DNA of 64,000 nucleotides from Arctic95D-9 sp035967665 (GTDB taxonomy: Bacteria > Verrucomicrobiota > Verrucomicrobiia > Verrucomicrobiales > DEV007), in NCBI GenBank assembly GCA_035967665.1, contig JAYWLB010000021.1, positions 1-64,000 on the forward strand, written 5' to 3'. Position 1 is the stretch's first letter, and every line of letters begins with the position of its first letter. Of this stretch, positions 34,613 to 44,252 are shown in pieces. The notes beneath the pieces were generated by a model that did not search any database, had not been told where the DNA came from, and worked only from the letters and a program-made list of their open reading frames with translations. The translations under genes were made by a program, and so were the position numbers.

Positions 34613-35842
34613 GTGATCTCAAAGCAGGTGGGGTTTGCACTTTCTGTTATCCTCGCCTTTCTGGCAGGAGTTTATTGGTCTTCCCGCGAGGGCGGTGAGA
34701 AAGAGCATGAGTCGGCGGCACCGCCAATCACTTTTACCGCACCCGTGAACCGTTACGGTGTTGCACGATCAGAGCCCGAAGATTTCTTTCCTGTTTCGGA
34801 ATTTCGTCAACAGGCGGCTATCATTCTGGGCTGTCACGGGGAGATTAACAGCAATCCTCAGTTGTATGTTGAGATCGCGAAGGCAATTGGAGGGCGAACC
34901 CCGCTTTTCGGATTTGTGAGCACTGTCGAACAGGCTCAAAATGGCGTTGATTTATTAAGGCGCAGCGGTCTATCGGATGAAGCGATTCGATTTGTGGTTG
35001 TTCCATCCAACTCCATCTGGATTAGAGATTATTCGCCGTTTATGGTTCGTCGTCAGGACAACTCGATTTCACTCGTCGATTCCCGTTACGTGCCGGCGAA
35101 CGGGCAGGAGAATGTCAGGGTTTCTGATGATGAGGTCGCCTCTCACTTTGCCTCGATGCTGGGCCTTCCGATTCGTTCAATGCCTATTTTGCTCGATGGC
35201 GGAAACCTTTTGAGCAATGGCGATGGGATCGTGGTTTCAACGGCTTTGCCAATTCTGACGAATCGACGCTATGGATACTCTGCGGATCAGGTTAGTGATA
35301 TTATTTGCGATATGCTGGGCGCGCGGCTCTGGGGGTATGTCCCTGCGCTGGAGGGCGAGCCAACGGGGCACATCGACATGTTTGCCACCTTTCTGGCCAA
35401 AAACAGTCTCGTGCTTGGGGAGATCGACAAGAATGTCGATCCAATCAACAGCGCCCGCCTCGACATCGCGGAAAGGACTTTTAAAACGATGAACAGCTCA
35501 CTCGGTCCTTTGCAGGTAACACGGATCCCTATGCCTTCGAAGGTAAACAACCTGTGGAGATCCTACACCAACGTTATTATGGCGAACGGTGTTCTTCTAA
35601 TGCCTTCTTACAGTGATGTTGATCCGGAAATTGAAGACAAAGCAGAGGAAGTTTACAGGGGGCTTCTCCCGGGCTGGGAGATCCAGCGTATCAACTGCGA
35701 TACGCTCGTGAGAAGGCAGGGGCAATTGCATTGCATCAGCTACAATTTGCCGAAATACATCGATCTCAAAGGCCTCTATGAAAGCGCCTATCCTGTCGAC
35801 TCCTCGAAGAAAGCCCTTCGGGGGATGAGGAAATCGTCGTGA
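34613..35842 (+). CDS. Agmatine deiminase / peptidyl-arginine deiminase-like protein
   Basis: Guanidine-group-modifying enzyme of the porphyromonas-type deiminase/agmatine deiminase superfamily. Active-site segments are present: WIRDYSPFMV, LDGGNLLSNGDGIVVSTA, GHIDMFATF (catalytic His), and a late Cys in GQLHCISYNLPKYI. The open frame extends back to an ATG at 34358, but that N-terminus is unlike protein. I place the start at the GTG at 34613, which begins a membrane anchor or signal segment (VGFALSVILAFLAGVYW). The start is uncertain. The enzyme therefore appears exported, unlike cytosolic AguA, so it may act on extracellular substrates. The exact substrate is unknown. Confidence 0.8.
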   Translation: MISKQVGFALSVILAFLAGVYWSSREGGEKEHESAAPPITFTAPVNRYGVARSEPEDFFPVSEFRQQAAIILGCHGEINSNPQLYVEIAKAIGGRTPLFGFVSTVEQAQNGVDLLRRSGLSDEAIRFVVVPSNSIWIRDYSPFMVRRQDNSISLVDSRYVPANGQENVRVSDDEVASHFASMLGLPIRSMPILLDGGNLLSNGDGIVVSTALPILTNRRYGYSADQVSDIICDMLGARLWGYVPALEGEPTGHIDMFATFLAKNSLVLGEIDKNVDPINSARLDIAERTFKTMNSSLGPLQVTRIPMPSKVNNLWRSYTNVIMANGVLLMPSYSDVDPEIEDKAEEVYRGLLPGWEIQRINCDTLVRRQGQLHCISYNLPKYIDLKGLYESAYPVDSSKKALRGMRKSS

Positions 35843-35897
35843 ATCGCGATTCAGGATCCTCAACGATTCTATCACCACCGGGGTGCCACAGTTACAT

Positions 35898-36344
35898 TCA
35901 ATTCCAGGTCACCTCGGTCTTCACCGAATTCGCGAGAAAGCATTCGTGATGGGCTTTCCGGTGAAGCTTTTCGATGTCTTCGGGTGATGGCATTTTATCT
36001 CCTGAAAAGGTGACCTTCGGATTCATGACCACTTTCGCGAGCCAGGGTTTTCCGTTTTCGCCTTTTTCCAAATATCCGGTCGCGTTGTCTTCGTAGCTGT
36101 CGACGACAAATCCGCTCATTGAGGCAATCGCGAGAAAGGTGAGCATGTGGCAGCTCGTGAGCGCGGCGCTGAAAGCTTCCTCAGGATCAACGCAATCGGC
36201 GTCGCCCAGATAGGCAGGTGCTGCCGAGGCGTTCAGGCTTTGTTCGCTGCGGGGAAAAGACCAGTTGTGTTTCCGTGGAAATTCCTTGTAACCAAATCCA
36301 CTGTCACCGCGTTTCCATGTCAGGGTCGTTTTATGTTCGCTCAT
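35898..36344 (-). CDS. OsmC-family peroxiredoxin-like protein
   Basis: OsmC/Ohr-family protein of 148 residues, expected to reduce organic hydroperoxides through two cysteines. They are C65 in LTSCHMLTFLAIAS and C135 in HHECFLANS, the standard pair. The N-terminus GYKEFPRKHNWSF and NASAAPAYLGDADCVDPEEAFSAAL match the OsmC subgroup with an extended substrate pocket. The gene is alone between the deiminase and the esterase, convergent with the former. Confidence 0.9.
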   Translation of the reverse strand: MSEHKTTLTWKRGDSGFGYKEFPRKHNWSFPRSEQSLNASAAPAYLGDADCVDPEEAFSAALTSCHMLTFLAIASMSGFVVDSYEDNATGYLEKGENGKPWLAKVVMNPKVTFSGDKMPSPEDIEKLHRKAHHECFLANSVKTEVTWN

Positions 36345-36488
36345 GTATACGGATCGGGGGAAACGAGAGGGGAATCAATCGCGTTTTCGGGAAAACCTGC
36401 CGGATCGGCGGCAATGAGGCGTTTACCGGTCTCACGGTTGCGGGCTTTTTTTTGTGGCGTGGAATTTTGATTACGCTAGGCTTTCGTT

Positions 36489-37217
36489 ATGAAGCTCCCC
36501 GCCTTTCCGGTGATATTAGGTATCTTGTTAGTCGCTTTTGCCCCGGTAGTTCGGGCTGATCAAACACCGGAGCAGTTTGAGGTGCCGGTGAAGGCTGCTG
36601 AAGGGCTCAAGTTTCTGCTATCGCTTCCGGACGGTTACGAGGCTGATGAAGAGAAGGCGTGGCCGCTTATGGTATTCCTGCACGGAGCCGGTGAACGGGG
36701 TGACAATCTCGATTTGGTAAAGGTCCACGGCCCGCCGAAACGGGTCGAGGCGGGAGAGAAGTTTCCCTTCATCCTTGCTTCGCCTCAGTGTCCTGCCGGT
36801 AGTTGGTGGAGTGATGAACCTGTCCTCGAGTTGATCGATCATCTGGAGTCTGCCTACCGTGTCGACAAGTCGCGAATTTATCTGACGGGACTCAGTATGG
36901 GCGGATACGGAACCTGGCATTTTGCGACAAAAGCACCGAAGCGTTTCGCTGCCGTGGCTCCCGTCTGCGGAGGGGGGATTCCATACAAAATGCAGTTTAT
37001 TTCCCATCTTCCGGTCTGGGCCTTTCACGGCGGGCAGGACAGTGTCGTGCCCCTCGATGAGTCTGCGCGCCTCATCAAAATTTTGAGAAAAAACCCGAAT
37101 AACGGTGCAAAATTGACCGTCTATCCGAAAGCGAATCACGATTCGTGGACAGAAACTTATGACAACCCCGAGTTGTATAAGTGGTTTTTGTCGAAATCAT
37201 TAACACCCAATCAGTGA
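36489..37217 (+). CDS. Secreted alpha/beta hydrolase (esterase, PHB-depolymerase-like)
   Basis: Exported serine hydrolase of 242 residues. The signal peptide ends at about VVRA (1-23). The fold is alpha/beta: VFLHGAGERGD (oxyanion loop), nucleophile S136 in GLSMGGYGTW, the Asp in HGGQDSVVPLD and the His in PKANHDSW. Related proteins are carboxylesterases or phospholipase-like esterases (LpqC/Est1 type) that act on acetylated or feruloylated polysaccharides. The metallophosphoesterase gene starts 13 bp after its stop, so the next two genes may belong to the same transcript. Confidence 0.88.
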   Translation: MKLPAFPVILGILLVAFAPVVRADQTPEQFEVPVKAAEGLKFLLSLPDGYEADEEKAWPLMVFLHGAGERGDNLDLVKVHGPPKRVEAGEKFPFILASPQCPAGSWWSDEPVLELIDHLESAYRVDKSRIYLTGLSMGGYGTWHFATKAPKRFAAVAPVCGGGIPYKMQFISHLPVWAFHGGQDSVVPLDESARLIKILRKNPNNGAKLTVYPKANHDSWTETYDNPELYKWFLSKSLTPNQ

Positions 37218-37230
37218 GCCCCCGGCAGAA

Positions 37231-38040
37231 GTGTTGGAAGTCATTCACATTAGCGACACCCATTTTGGCCCGGACCGGTCTCTCCTGATCCGTGGTTCGA
37301 ACGCCTGTGCCCGCAGCGAAGCACTCGTTGAGGCGATTTGTGCGCTTCCCTTCAAGCCGGATCTCATTGTTCATACCGGCGATGTCGTGAACGATCCTGA
37401 CGAAGGTGCCTACAAACTCGCTGCGGAAGTCCTTGCGGCGCTCGAAGTGCCTGTCTACTACGCGACGGGCAATCATGACGATGTCGGGATGATGACTTCG
37501 TTGATGAAGTTCGGGGCTTATGAGTCTCTTATTCCGGGCGATGAGGTGCTTTGCTATCAAATTGGCGGAGCCGCCGCAGATTCGATGGAATTATTCGTTC
37601 TCGACGGAAAGGTCCCACCGGAGGACGGTCCTCACGGATTTGTTGCAGAGGATCAGATCGAAGCGGTTCTCAGTCGGATTTCGGGTGAAAAGCCGGTCGC
37701 GGTGTTTCTTCACTACCCGCTCACGCCGATCGGGTCCGCCTGGATTGATGAGCATTTGCTAGTCACCAACGGAGACAGTATTCACGAGCGTCTCCGGGAA
37801 AAAGCAGGGGAACACCTCCGGGGCATTTTTTCAGGTCACCTTCACCGCGGGCTGCAGCTCTTTCACCACGGCGTCCTCCAGTCGGGAGTGTCGAGTCCGG
37901 CCTGCGAGTTTTCCGCGGGACCGGGGGATGATTTTTGTGACTTCCTTACGGGAGGGCCGATACCGTTCAATCACATCACGTTCACGGAGGAATCGACGAT
38001 GGTGAAGTCCTACGCGCTGCCGTTCAGGGGAGACTGCTAA
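37231..38040 (+). CDS. Calcineurin-like metallophosphoesterase (CpdA-like)
   Basis: Cytosolic binuclear metal phosphoesterase of 269 residues. The motifs are in order: DTHFG (HISDTHFG), GDVVND, GNHDD, and GHLHRG. The pattern resembles CpdA 3',5'-cyclic-nucleotide phosphodiesterase, but that specificity is inferred only from family. The start codon is GTG at 37231 or the adjacent TTG. The stop codon abuts the next gene's ATG, so it is translationally coupled to the TIGR04282 glycosyltransferase. Confidence 0.88.
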   Translation: MLEVIHISDTHFGPDRSLLIRGSNACARSEALVEAICALPFKPDLIVHTGDVVNDPDEGAYKLAAEVLAALEVPVYYATGNHDDVGMMTSLMKFGAYESLIPGDEVLCYQIGGAAADSMELFVLDGKVPPEDGPHGFVAEDQIEAVLSRISGEKPVAVFLHYPLTPIGSAWIDEHLLVTNGDSIHERLREKAGEHLRGIFSGHLHRGLQLFHHGVLQSGVSSPACEFSAGPGDDFCDFLTGGPIPFNHITFTEESTMVKSYALPFRGDC

Positions 38041-38673
38041 ATGAATCGGGCCATCCTCGTTTTCCTGAAACTACCGGTCCCGGGAAGGGTCAAAACCCGC
38101 CTTGCCAAATCGATTGGTGAGGAGGCCGCCGCCGCAGCCTACGAAAAACTCGTGACTCGTGTTTTTGAATGTTGCGGTGAGGCTTCGGCTGATCGGATCG
38201 TGATTGCCTTCGATCCTTCTGAGAAAGCGGATGAAGTGAAGGCCTGGCTCGCTCCGCGGCTTGAATTGCTGGATAGCGAAGTGTCGTGGATCCCCCAAGT
38301 GGAGGGCGACCTCGGGGAGCGCCTGCACGCGGCATCGAAGGCGCTTTTTCGAGAGCAGCCACGCACCCTTCTCAGCATTATCGGGACCGATTGCATTCAT
38401 CTCGATCCCGACCTTTTCGAAGAGGCCTGGGCATCGCTCGCCGCGGGAATTGACGTGGTCTTCGGCCCGAGCGAAGACGGCGGTTACTATCTGATCGGAT
38501 TGAAAGAGCCGCAGGAAGCGCTCTTCAGCGATATTCCCTGGAGCACGGGGAAAACGCTGGAGGCGAGTTTGCAGGCAGCTCAGGGTGAGGGGCTTAAGAG
38601 TTTTCAGCTTTCACCTCGAATTGATGTCGACACCATTGACGAGTGGGAGCAGGTGCGCGACGAATTGAGCTGA
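38041..38673 (+). CDS. TIGR04282-type glycosyltransferase
   Basis: Small GT-A-like protein of 210 residues with the family signature FLKLPVPGRVKTRLAKSIGEEAAAAAY. The family (TIGR04282) has been named an arsenosugar biosynthesis glycosyltransferase, but most members are uncharacterised nucleotidyl/glycosyl transferases. Further motifs are IIGTDCIHLD, DVVFGPSEDGGYYLIGL and IPWSTGKTLE. The ATG follows the previous stop directly (TAAATG). No arsenosugar partner genes are nearby, so I keep the functional name general. Confidence 0.85.
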   Translation: MNRAILVFLKLPVPGRVKTRLAKSIGEEAAAAAYEKLVTRVFECCGEASADRIVIAFDPSEKADEVKAWLAPRLELLDSEVSWIPQVEGDLGERLHAASKALFREQPRTLLSIIGTDCIHLDPDLFEEAWASLAAGIDVVFGPSEDGGYYLIGLKEPQEALFSDIPWSTGKTLEASLQAAQGEGLKSFQLSPRIDVDTIDEWEQVRDELS

Positions 38674-38894
38674 GCCTCTGATTTCGGCTGTCAGGAAAGA
38701 GGATCTGCGTCGTCTTAAGAGAAAAATCAGGAATAAATGGAATTCCTGAGAAGTTTAAAAATATTAAATATTTCTGAAAATTTAAATTCACACTGGATTT
38801 TATCATTCATCTGAATAAGATGTCGTAGCAGTTCCCCCCATTTTTCTCTGCAGTCCGATATTGCTTTCCCACGTTTTCCCCTTTCTTTATTCTT

Positions 38895-40202
38895 ATGGCA
38901 AGAGCGTCAAATCTCACAATGTGTTCCTTCTGCGGCAAGAGCCACTCAGAGGTTAAGAAGCTTATTGCCGGGCCGGGAGTGTATATTTGCGACGGGTGCA
39001 TTAACGTGTGCCGGGGAATCCTTGAGAAAGAACTGCACGAGGACGAGGAGGAAGTTTCCTCATCCGATATGTCAGTGCCTAAGCCGCAGGAGCTCTGCGC
39101 GAAGCTGGATGATTACGTGATTGCTCAGGAGCACGCCAAAAAAGTCCTTTCCGTCGCGGTGCACAATCACTACAAGCGACTCAATCAGTTTTCGGCTCCG
39201 GCATCAATGCGGGCACACGGGCGTTTTCACGAATTTGAAGACGTTGAGATCGAGAAAAGTAATATTCTCCTGATCGGGCCAACCGGTTCCGGAAAGACGC
39301 TTCTCGCGAAGACACTCGCGAAAGTGCTCAATGTTCCTTTTTGCATCGCTGATGCCACCACTTTGACTGAAGCCGGCTATGTCGGTGAGGATGTCGAAAA
39401 TATCATTCTGCGTCTTCTTCAGGCTGCCGACTACGATGTCAAAAAGGCTGAGATGGGAATCATCTACATCGATGAGATCGATAAGATCGGACGCAAGACT
39501 GAAAATGTCAGTATCACGCGCGATGTTTCCGGTGAAGGTGTCCAGCAGGCGCTCTTGAAGATGCTTGAAGGCACCGTGTGCAATGTGCCGCCGCAGGGCG
39601 GGCGTAAGCACCCGCAGCAGGAATACATTCAGGTGAATACGGAGAAAATTCTCTTCATCTGTGGCGGCGCTTTCGTCGGACTCGAGGAAATCGTCGGTCG
39701 TCGCCTTGGTAAGAAAGTGCTCGGCTTTGGTGAGGAGAAAACGAAGATTGCGAGCGAGAGCGAGATCGAATTGCAGCTCCGCAACGTTTCCCCTGAAGAC
39801 CTCCACGGGTTTGGTCTCATACCTGAGTTTATTGGACGACTTCCAGTGGTTTCCACTCTGCGACCTCTCAAGACGAAGGAGCTGGTTGAAGTGCTCACGG
39901 GGCCGAAGAACGCGATGGTGAAGCAGTACAGCAAGCTCCTCGCAATGGATGGTGTCAATTTGGAGATCACTGAGGACGGTCTCGAAGCGCTCGCCGATCA
40001 GGCGATTGATCGGGGTACCGGAGCCCGTGCTCTCAGAGCGATTTTCGAAAAACTGATGCTCGACGTCATGTTCGATGCACCGAGCCGTGAAGGTTTCTCC
40101 AAAGTCGTCGTCGACCGTGACGTTGTCGAAGGTAAGAAGGAGCCAAAAGTTGTGCCTGATAAAAAGGCGAACAAGAAAAACGCCGAGAAAGAGGCGGCCT
40201 GA
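38895..40202 (+). CDS. clpX: ClpX, ATP-dependent Clp protease ATPase subunit
   Basis: AAA+ unfoldase of 435 residues that feeds substrates to ClpP. The zinc-binding domain uses C10, C13, C32 and C35 (CSFC...CDGC). Walker A is GPTGSGKT (128-135) and Walker B is IYIDEIDKI (DEID at 193-196). The pore loop GYVGEDVEN, VSGEGVQQALLKMLEGT, RKHPQQEYIQVNT, LIPEFIGRLPV and TGARALRAI are all present. The C-terminus is extended by a Lys/Glu tail. clpP is not adjacent, which is unusual but known in this phylum. An AT-rich leader (38740-38830) lies upstream. Confidence 0.96.
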   Translation: MARASNLTMCSFCGKSHSEVKKLIAGPGVYICDGCINVCRGILEKELHEDEEEVSSSDMSVPKPQELCAKLDDYVIAQEHAKKVLSVAVHNHYKRLNQFSAPASMRAHGRFHEFEDVEIEKSNILLIGPTGSGKTLLAKTLAKVLNVPFCIADATTLTEAGYVGEDVENIILRLLQAADYDVKKAEMGIIYIDEIDKIGRKTENVSITRDVSGEGVQQALLKMLEGTVCNVPPQGGRKHPQQEYIQVNTEKILFICGGAFVGLEEIVGRRLGKKVLGFGEEKTKIASESEIELQLRNVSPEDLHGFGLIPEFIGRLPVVSTLRPLKTKELVEVLTGPKNAMVKQYSKLLAMDGVNLEITEDGLEALADQAIDRGTGARALRAIFEKLMLDVMFDAPSREGFSKVVVDRDVVEGKKEPKVVPDKKANKKNAEKEAA

Positions 40203-40419
40203 TTCGGGTCGCACGAATGTTCGAAGAGCGAAGCCGCGGACCGCATCTACAGGATGACGGTCGAGCGCTGCAGTCGCGCCGGAGTGGGCGCAAGCGGTTT
40301 GGTCTGAGATGTCCGGGCTTTCCCCGGGAACGAAGTCACGCCCTTCACCTACAGGTCAGCGCCCGGAAGCCCTGACTTTTTTCACCTTTTATCTTCCCAC
40401 CGTTCACGGTGCAAAGCAC
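40203..40419. other. Intergenic, convergent clpX/thrC
   Basis: About 217 bp between two convergent genes. No coding region, no clear hairpin terminator and no repeat were seen. Confidence 0.5.
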
Positions 40420-41778
40420 CTAAAGCGCGTTGTCTTCGAGAAACTTCCGAACTGCTTCAGCCGAGTTTTCGACGGGGTAGTTCACCTGTTTCTTTTTCTT
40501 GAGCGCCTCGAGAGAATCTTCGGTCGGTCTTTCGCCGATCGCTTTTTCAATCACATCGGGGAATTTTGCAGGGTGAGCCGTCGCGAGAACCACGTGGGTG
40601 CTTGCGAGGTCGAGATCCTGGAATCCACAGGCGGTGTGGGGATCGACGACGTAGTTGAACTCCTCTTTCACCTTGCGGATGTTCTCGAGGATCTCATCGT
40701 CGTCACAGCGGGTTGCGGAAAGGTTGCTGCTGTTGAATTCGGGTACATGGATCGAACCGTTCGCGGCAAAGTCAGCCATCTGGGAGAGCGTCTTGTCGGC
40801 GTTCTTCTCGTTGTGGTAGTAGAGGAAGCGCTCGAAGTTCGAAGCCACCTGAATGTCCATCGATGGCGCGGAGCTTGGATCGACGGTTCCGGATGAGTAG
40901 GTCCCGGTTTCGAAGAGTCGGTAAAGGATGTCGTTCTTGTTCGTCGCGACAACGAAGTCATCCACTGGAAGTCCCATCTGGTGGACCATCCAGCCGGAGA
41001 AGACGTTTCCGAAGTTGCCGGTCGGAACGACAAAGCGGACGTCGTCACGGTTTTCCTGTGGCAACTGCATGTAAGCGTGCACGTAGTAAATCGACTGGGC
41101 AAGGATACGGACGATGTTGATCGAATTGACTGCGGAAAGGCGAAGCTTGCTCTTGAGGTCGGGATCACCGAGGAGCTCCTTTACGATGGCCTGACAGTCG
41201 TCAAACGTGCCTTCTACCGGGATAGGGAAAATGTTACCTTCACCGGTGCAGGTCATCTGGCGTTCCTGCAGGTCGGAGATGCGTCCTTTCGGATAGAGAA
41301 TGAAAACGTTGACGCCTTTTTTGCCGGCGAGCCCTGCGATGGCTGCGGCACCCGTGTCACCTGAAGTGGCGCCGAGAACATTAATGGTTTCGCCGGTGCG
41401 CTCGATTTGCTCTTCAAACAGGTTGCCCATCAATTGAAGACCGAAGTCTTTGAACGCGAGGGTCGGTCCGTGAAAAAGCTCAAGGATAAAGGTGTTGTCC
41501 GAAACCTGCTGGAGGGGGGCGCTCATTTCCTCGCTGAAGTCGCCGTAACTCCGGTCGATCAAATCAATGAGGTGGTCCGAGTCGTGATCGGAATCGAAAA
41601 GGCTCAGGAAATCCCATGCGAGAGCAGGATAGGGCAGCGCTTCGTCGACGAGAAGATCGCTGGGGAGAAGCGGGAGGTGTTTCGGGACATAGAGTCCTCC
41701 GTCCGGTGCAAGCCCATTTGCGAATGCATCGAAAAAGCCGACTGGCTCACTAAGGCCACGAGTTGAAACAAATTCCAT
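40420..41778 (-). CDS. thrC: Threonine synthase
   Basis: PLP enzyme converting O-phosphohomoserine to threonine. The protein has 452 residues, the size of the longer ThrC subgroup. It begins MEFVSTRGLSEPVGFFDAFANGLAPDGGLYVP. The PLP lysine lies in HGPTLAFKDFGLQLMGNL. INVLGATSGDTGAAAIAG and FVVPTGNFGNVFSGWM (phosphate loop) are conserved. It lies 84 bp downstream of hom on the same strand, so the threonine pathway genes are probably one operon (hom-thrC). No thrB was found in the window. Confidence 0.95.
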   Translation of the reverse strand: MEFVSTRGLSEPVGFFDAFANGLAPDGGLYVPKHLPLLPSDLLVDEALPYPALAWDFLSLFDSDHDSDHLIDLIDRSYGDFSEEMSAPLQQVSDNTFILELFHGPTLAFKDFGLQLMGNLFEEQIERTGETINVLGATSGDTGAAAIAGLAGKKGVNVFILYPKGRISDLQERQMTCTGEGNIFPIPVEGTFDDCQAIVKELLGDPDLKSKLRLSAVNSINIVRILAQSIYYVHAYMQLPQENRDDVRFVVPTGNFGNVFSGWMVHQMGLPVDDFVVATNKNDILYRLFETGTYSSGTVDPSSAPSMDIQVASNFERFLYYHNEKNADKTLSQMADFAANGSIHVPEFNSSNLSATRCDDDEILENIRKVKEEFNYVVDPHTACGFQDLDLASTHVVLATAHPAKFPDVIEKAIGERPTEDSLEALKKKKQVNYPVENSAEAVRKFLEDNAL

Positions 41779-41861
41779 GAGAGAGGGTAAGAGCGTTTTG
41801 AGCAGTTTAAAAATGAAAACGGCGTTTCATTGCCACTTTCTTAAAAAGTAAGAGATAATGA

Positions 41862-43178
41862 TTATCGCACATCTTCGACGCGCAGGAGGGCCGGCTCGTT
41901 GCGAATGCAGTCCATCGCGCTGATTTTGGTAATGGCATCCCGAACGATTCCGAAAGGTGCGTAGTGCAGTGTCAGAACAATCGGGGCAATCTCTTCGTCG
42001 TGATCTTCGGGCTGAATCACCGAGAGAATCCCGATATTGTGCTCACCGAGGACCGTGGCGATTCGCGCGAGAACACCGGGGCGATCTTCTGCTTCGACCC
42101 GGAGGTAGTATTTGGAGACGCTTTCAGCGAGAGGGAGTGGCTTGCCGTAGATCCCGTGAGAGACGAAGCCGGTTTCACCGATACCTTTCACCGATTCCGA
42201 ATCGATGCGGGAGGCGGCGTCGGCAATGTCAGCGATGACAGAGCTGGAGGTGGGGTCCTGACCTGCGCCCGAGCCGTAGAAAAGCGTATCGCCGACGATA
42301 TCGCCACGAACCATGATGGCATTGAAAACACCCTTTACGGAGGAAAGGATGTGGCCTTTCGGGATGAGAGAGGGTTGGACGCGCACCTCGATGGAACCGG
42401 ATTTCTCGTGCAGCTGGATCACTCCGAGCAATTTGATGGTGTAGCCGAGCTTCTCGGCAAAATCGATGTCTTCCGCTTTGATCTTTTCGATCCCTTCGAC
42501 ATGGATCTCATCGCAGGGAACCCACGCTCCGTAGCTGAGTGAGGCGAGGATGATGGCTTTGTGGGCCGCGTCCCATCCATTCACATCGAGGGTGGGATCT
42601 GCTTCCGCGTATCCGAGAGCCATTGCCTCTTTGAGCGCTTCAGGATAGTCGAGACCTGCTTCAGTCATCCGCGTGAGGATGTAGTTGCAGGTGCCGTTGA
42701 TAATACCGACGACTGACTGAATGTGGTTTCCGATGAGGGATTCCTGAACGGTCTTAATGATTGGAATTCCTCCGGCGACGGCGGCTTCGTAGAAAATGGG
42801 GCGATGATTCGCTGCCGCGATCGCAAACAGTTCCTGTCCGCGTTCCGCGAGGAGGGCTTTGTTTCCCGTTACCACGGTTTTACCGTTTTCGAGCGCCGCT
42901 TTGACGAGTTCGAAGGCGCGGTCGGTTCCGCCAATGAGTTCCACGATGAGATCAATGGAATCGTCGTTGACGAGATCATCGAGATTGGTGGTGACGAGAT
43001 CAGCAGGAAGCTCGACATCGCGCGCCTTTGAAGGATCACGAACTGCGATCTTAGTAATCACCAGTTCCCGGCCCGTTCGCTCGCGGAGAAGGTCACGGTT
43101 TTTCTCGATGTTCTTGAAAACTCCGGCACCAACGTTGCCAAAGCCTGCGAGGCCGATATGGAGGGTGGATTTCGACAT
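41862..43178 (-). CDS. hom: Homoserine dehydrogenase
   Basis: NAD(P)-dependent enzyme reducing aspartate semialdehyde to homoserine. I use the ATG at 43178 because the nucleotide-binding fold starts there (HIGLAGFGNVGAGV). The frame continues upstream to 43256 without homology. Substrate motifs are KALLAERGQELFAIA, YEAAVAGGIPIIKTVQESLIGN and GYAEADPTLDVNGWDAAHK. A C-terminal ACT domain (YYLRVEAEDRPGVLARIATVLGEHNIGI) indicates feedback control by threonine or a related amino acid. It is followed by thrC. Confidence 0.95.
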   Translation of the reverse strand: MSKSTLHIGLAGFGNVGAGVFKNIEKNRDLLRERTGRELVITKIAVRDPSKARDVELPADLVTTNLDDLVNDDSIDLIVELIGGTDRAFELVKAALENGKTVVTGNKALLAERGQELFAIAAANHRPIFYEAAVAGGIPIIKTVQESLIGNHIQSVVGIINGTCNYILTRMTEAGLDYPEALKEAMALGYAEADPTLDVNGWDAAHKAIILASLSYGAWVPCDEIHVEGIEKIKAEDIDFAEKLGYTIKLLGVIQLHEKSGSIEVRVQPSLIPKGHILSSVKGVFNAIMVRGDIVGDTLFYGSGAGQDPTSSSVIADIADAASRIDSESVKGIGETGFVSHGIYGKPLPLAESVSKYYLRVEAEDRPGVLARIATVLGEHNIGILSVIQPEDHDEEIAPIVLTLHYAPFGIVRDAITKISAMDCIRNEPALLRVEDVR

Positions 43179-43296
43179 TTCGCAAAAGAAGAGCTTAGCA
43201 GCGCGGTAAGCAAACGGATTCTTGCGAATGAGGCGCATATTCTGCCTCACGCACATTCACTGTTGCACCCTGAAATCCAGCGTGTCTCGTAGCGGA

Positions 43297-44037
43297 ATGA
43301 AGAAAAACCCACTTTCCTTCCTCGTTGTAGCGGTTGCCGCGCTTTTCGTGGCATCCTGCGATTCACCCGCCCCGACCGCCGAAACCACTCCTGAAGCACC
43401 TGCCGCCGCGGAAGAAGGCGACGGATTCATCGAGCTTTTCAATGGTGAGAATCTCGATGGCTGGACAACCTCGAAAGAGAATCCGGATTCCTTTTCCGTG
43501 AAAGACGGATTGCTCATCGCCAAGGGCGGAAAGTGCCACCTTTTCTACTCCGGTGAGGTAAACGGGGCAAATTTCAAGGATTTTGAACTCAAGGTGCGTG
43601 CAAAGACCTTTCCGAATGCAAACGGCGGCGTCTATTTTCACACCGAGTATCAGGACGAAGCGTGGCCCGAGAAGGGATTTGAAGCGCAGGTTAACTCAAC
43701 TCACAAAGATCCTAAAAAGACAGGCAGCCTTTACGGGGTGAAAAATATCATCGTCCTTAAAGAAGGGCAGGAGCCACCTAAAGGTGGTGAAAATGAGGAG
43801 CGCGAGGCAGCTCCCAGCACCGACGGAGAGTGGTTCGACTATCACATCACCGTGAAAGGCAAGCAGGTCACGATCAAGGTGAACGGCGAAACCACCGTAG
43901 AATACACGGAGCCTGAAGGCGGTCCCGGTGAAGGAATTCCCGCCGGGCGCGCCATTTCCAGCGGCACGTTCGCGATTCAGGCCCACGACCCTGACAGCGA
44001 AGTTCACTACGAACGTTTCGCTGTTAAGCCTTTGTAA
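43297..44037 (+). CDS. DUF1080 (3-keto-disaccharide hydrolase-like) lipoprotein
   Basis: Exported lipoprotein of about 245 residues. I choose the ATG at 43297 because it starts a lipobox signal (KNPLSFLVVAVAALFVASC, Cys anchored) followed by an Ala/Pro/Glu-rich linker. The fold is a DUF1080 beta-jelly-roll: FIELFNGENLDGWTTSKENPDSFSVKDGLLIAKGG, KDFELKVRAKTFPNANGGVYFHTEY, GEWFDYHITVKGKQVTIKVNGE. Family members are now annotated as 3-keto-disaccharide hydrolases or glycan-binding domains. They are very frequent in Verrucomicrobiota and Planctomycetes. The substrate is unknown. The gene is divergent from hom. Confidence 0.9.
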   Translation: MKKNPLSFLVVAVAALFVASCDSPAPTAETTPEAPAAAEEGDGFIELFNGENLDGWTTSKENPDSFSVKDGLLIAKGGKCHLFYSGEVNGANFKDFELKVRAKTFPNANGGVYFHTEYQDEAWPEKGFEAQVNSTHKDPKKTGSLYGVKNIIVLKEGQEPPKGGENEEREAAPSTDGEWFDYHITVKGKQVTIKVNGETTVEYTEPEGGPGEGIPAGRAISSGTFAIQAHDPDSEVHYERFAVKPL

Positions 44038-44166
44038 GGGGGGATAAACGCGCCAATTGGGAAAAACAGCGCATAATCCGTGAATTTTCCGGTTGTTTTT
44101 CCTGATTTGACGGGTATTACTTTCAACCCCGCGAATTTCCTCTGGAAGATCGCAGGAAAAAGAGAT

Positions 44167-44239
<73 letters not shown>

Positions 44240-44252
44240 CTCTCCTTTTTTC

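Noticed and set aside
39204..40214. Minus-strand open frame of 336 codons opposite clpX
   Set aside because: Shadow of clpX, a highly conserved gene with every expected motif.
40203..40419. Terminator or regulatory RNA between clpX and thrC
   Set aside because: No stable hairpin with T-tract or conserved RNA pattern could be seen.
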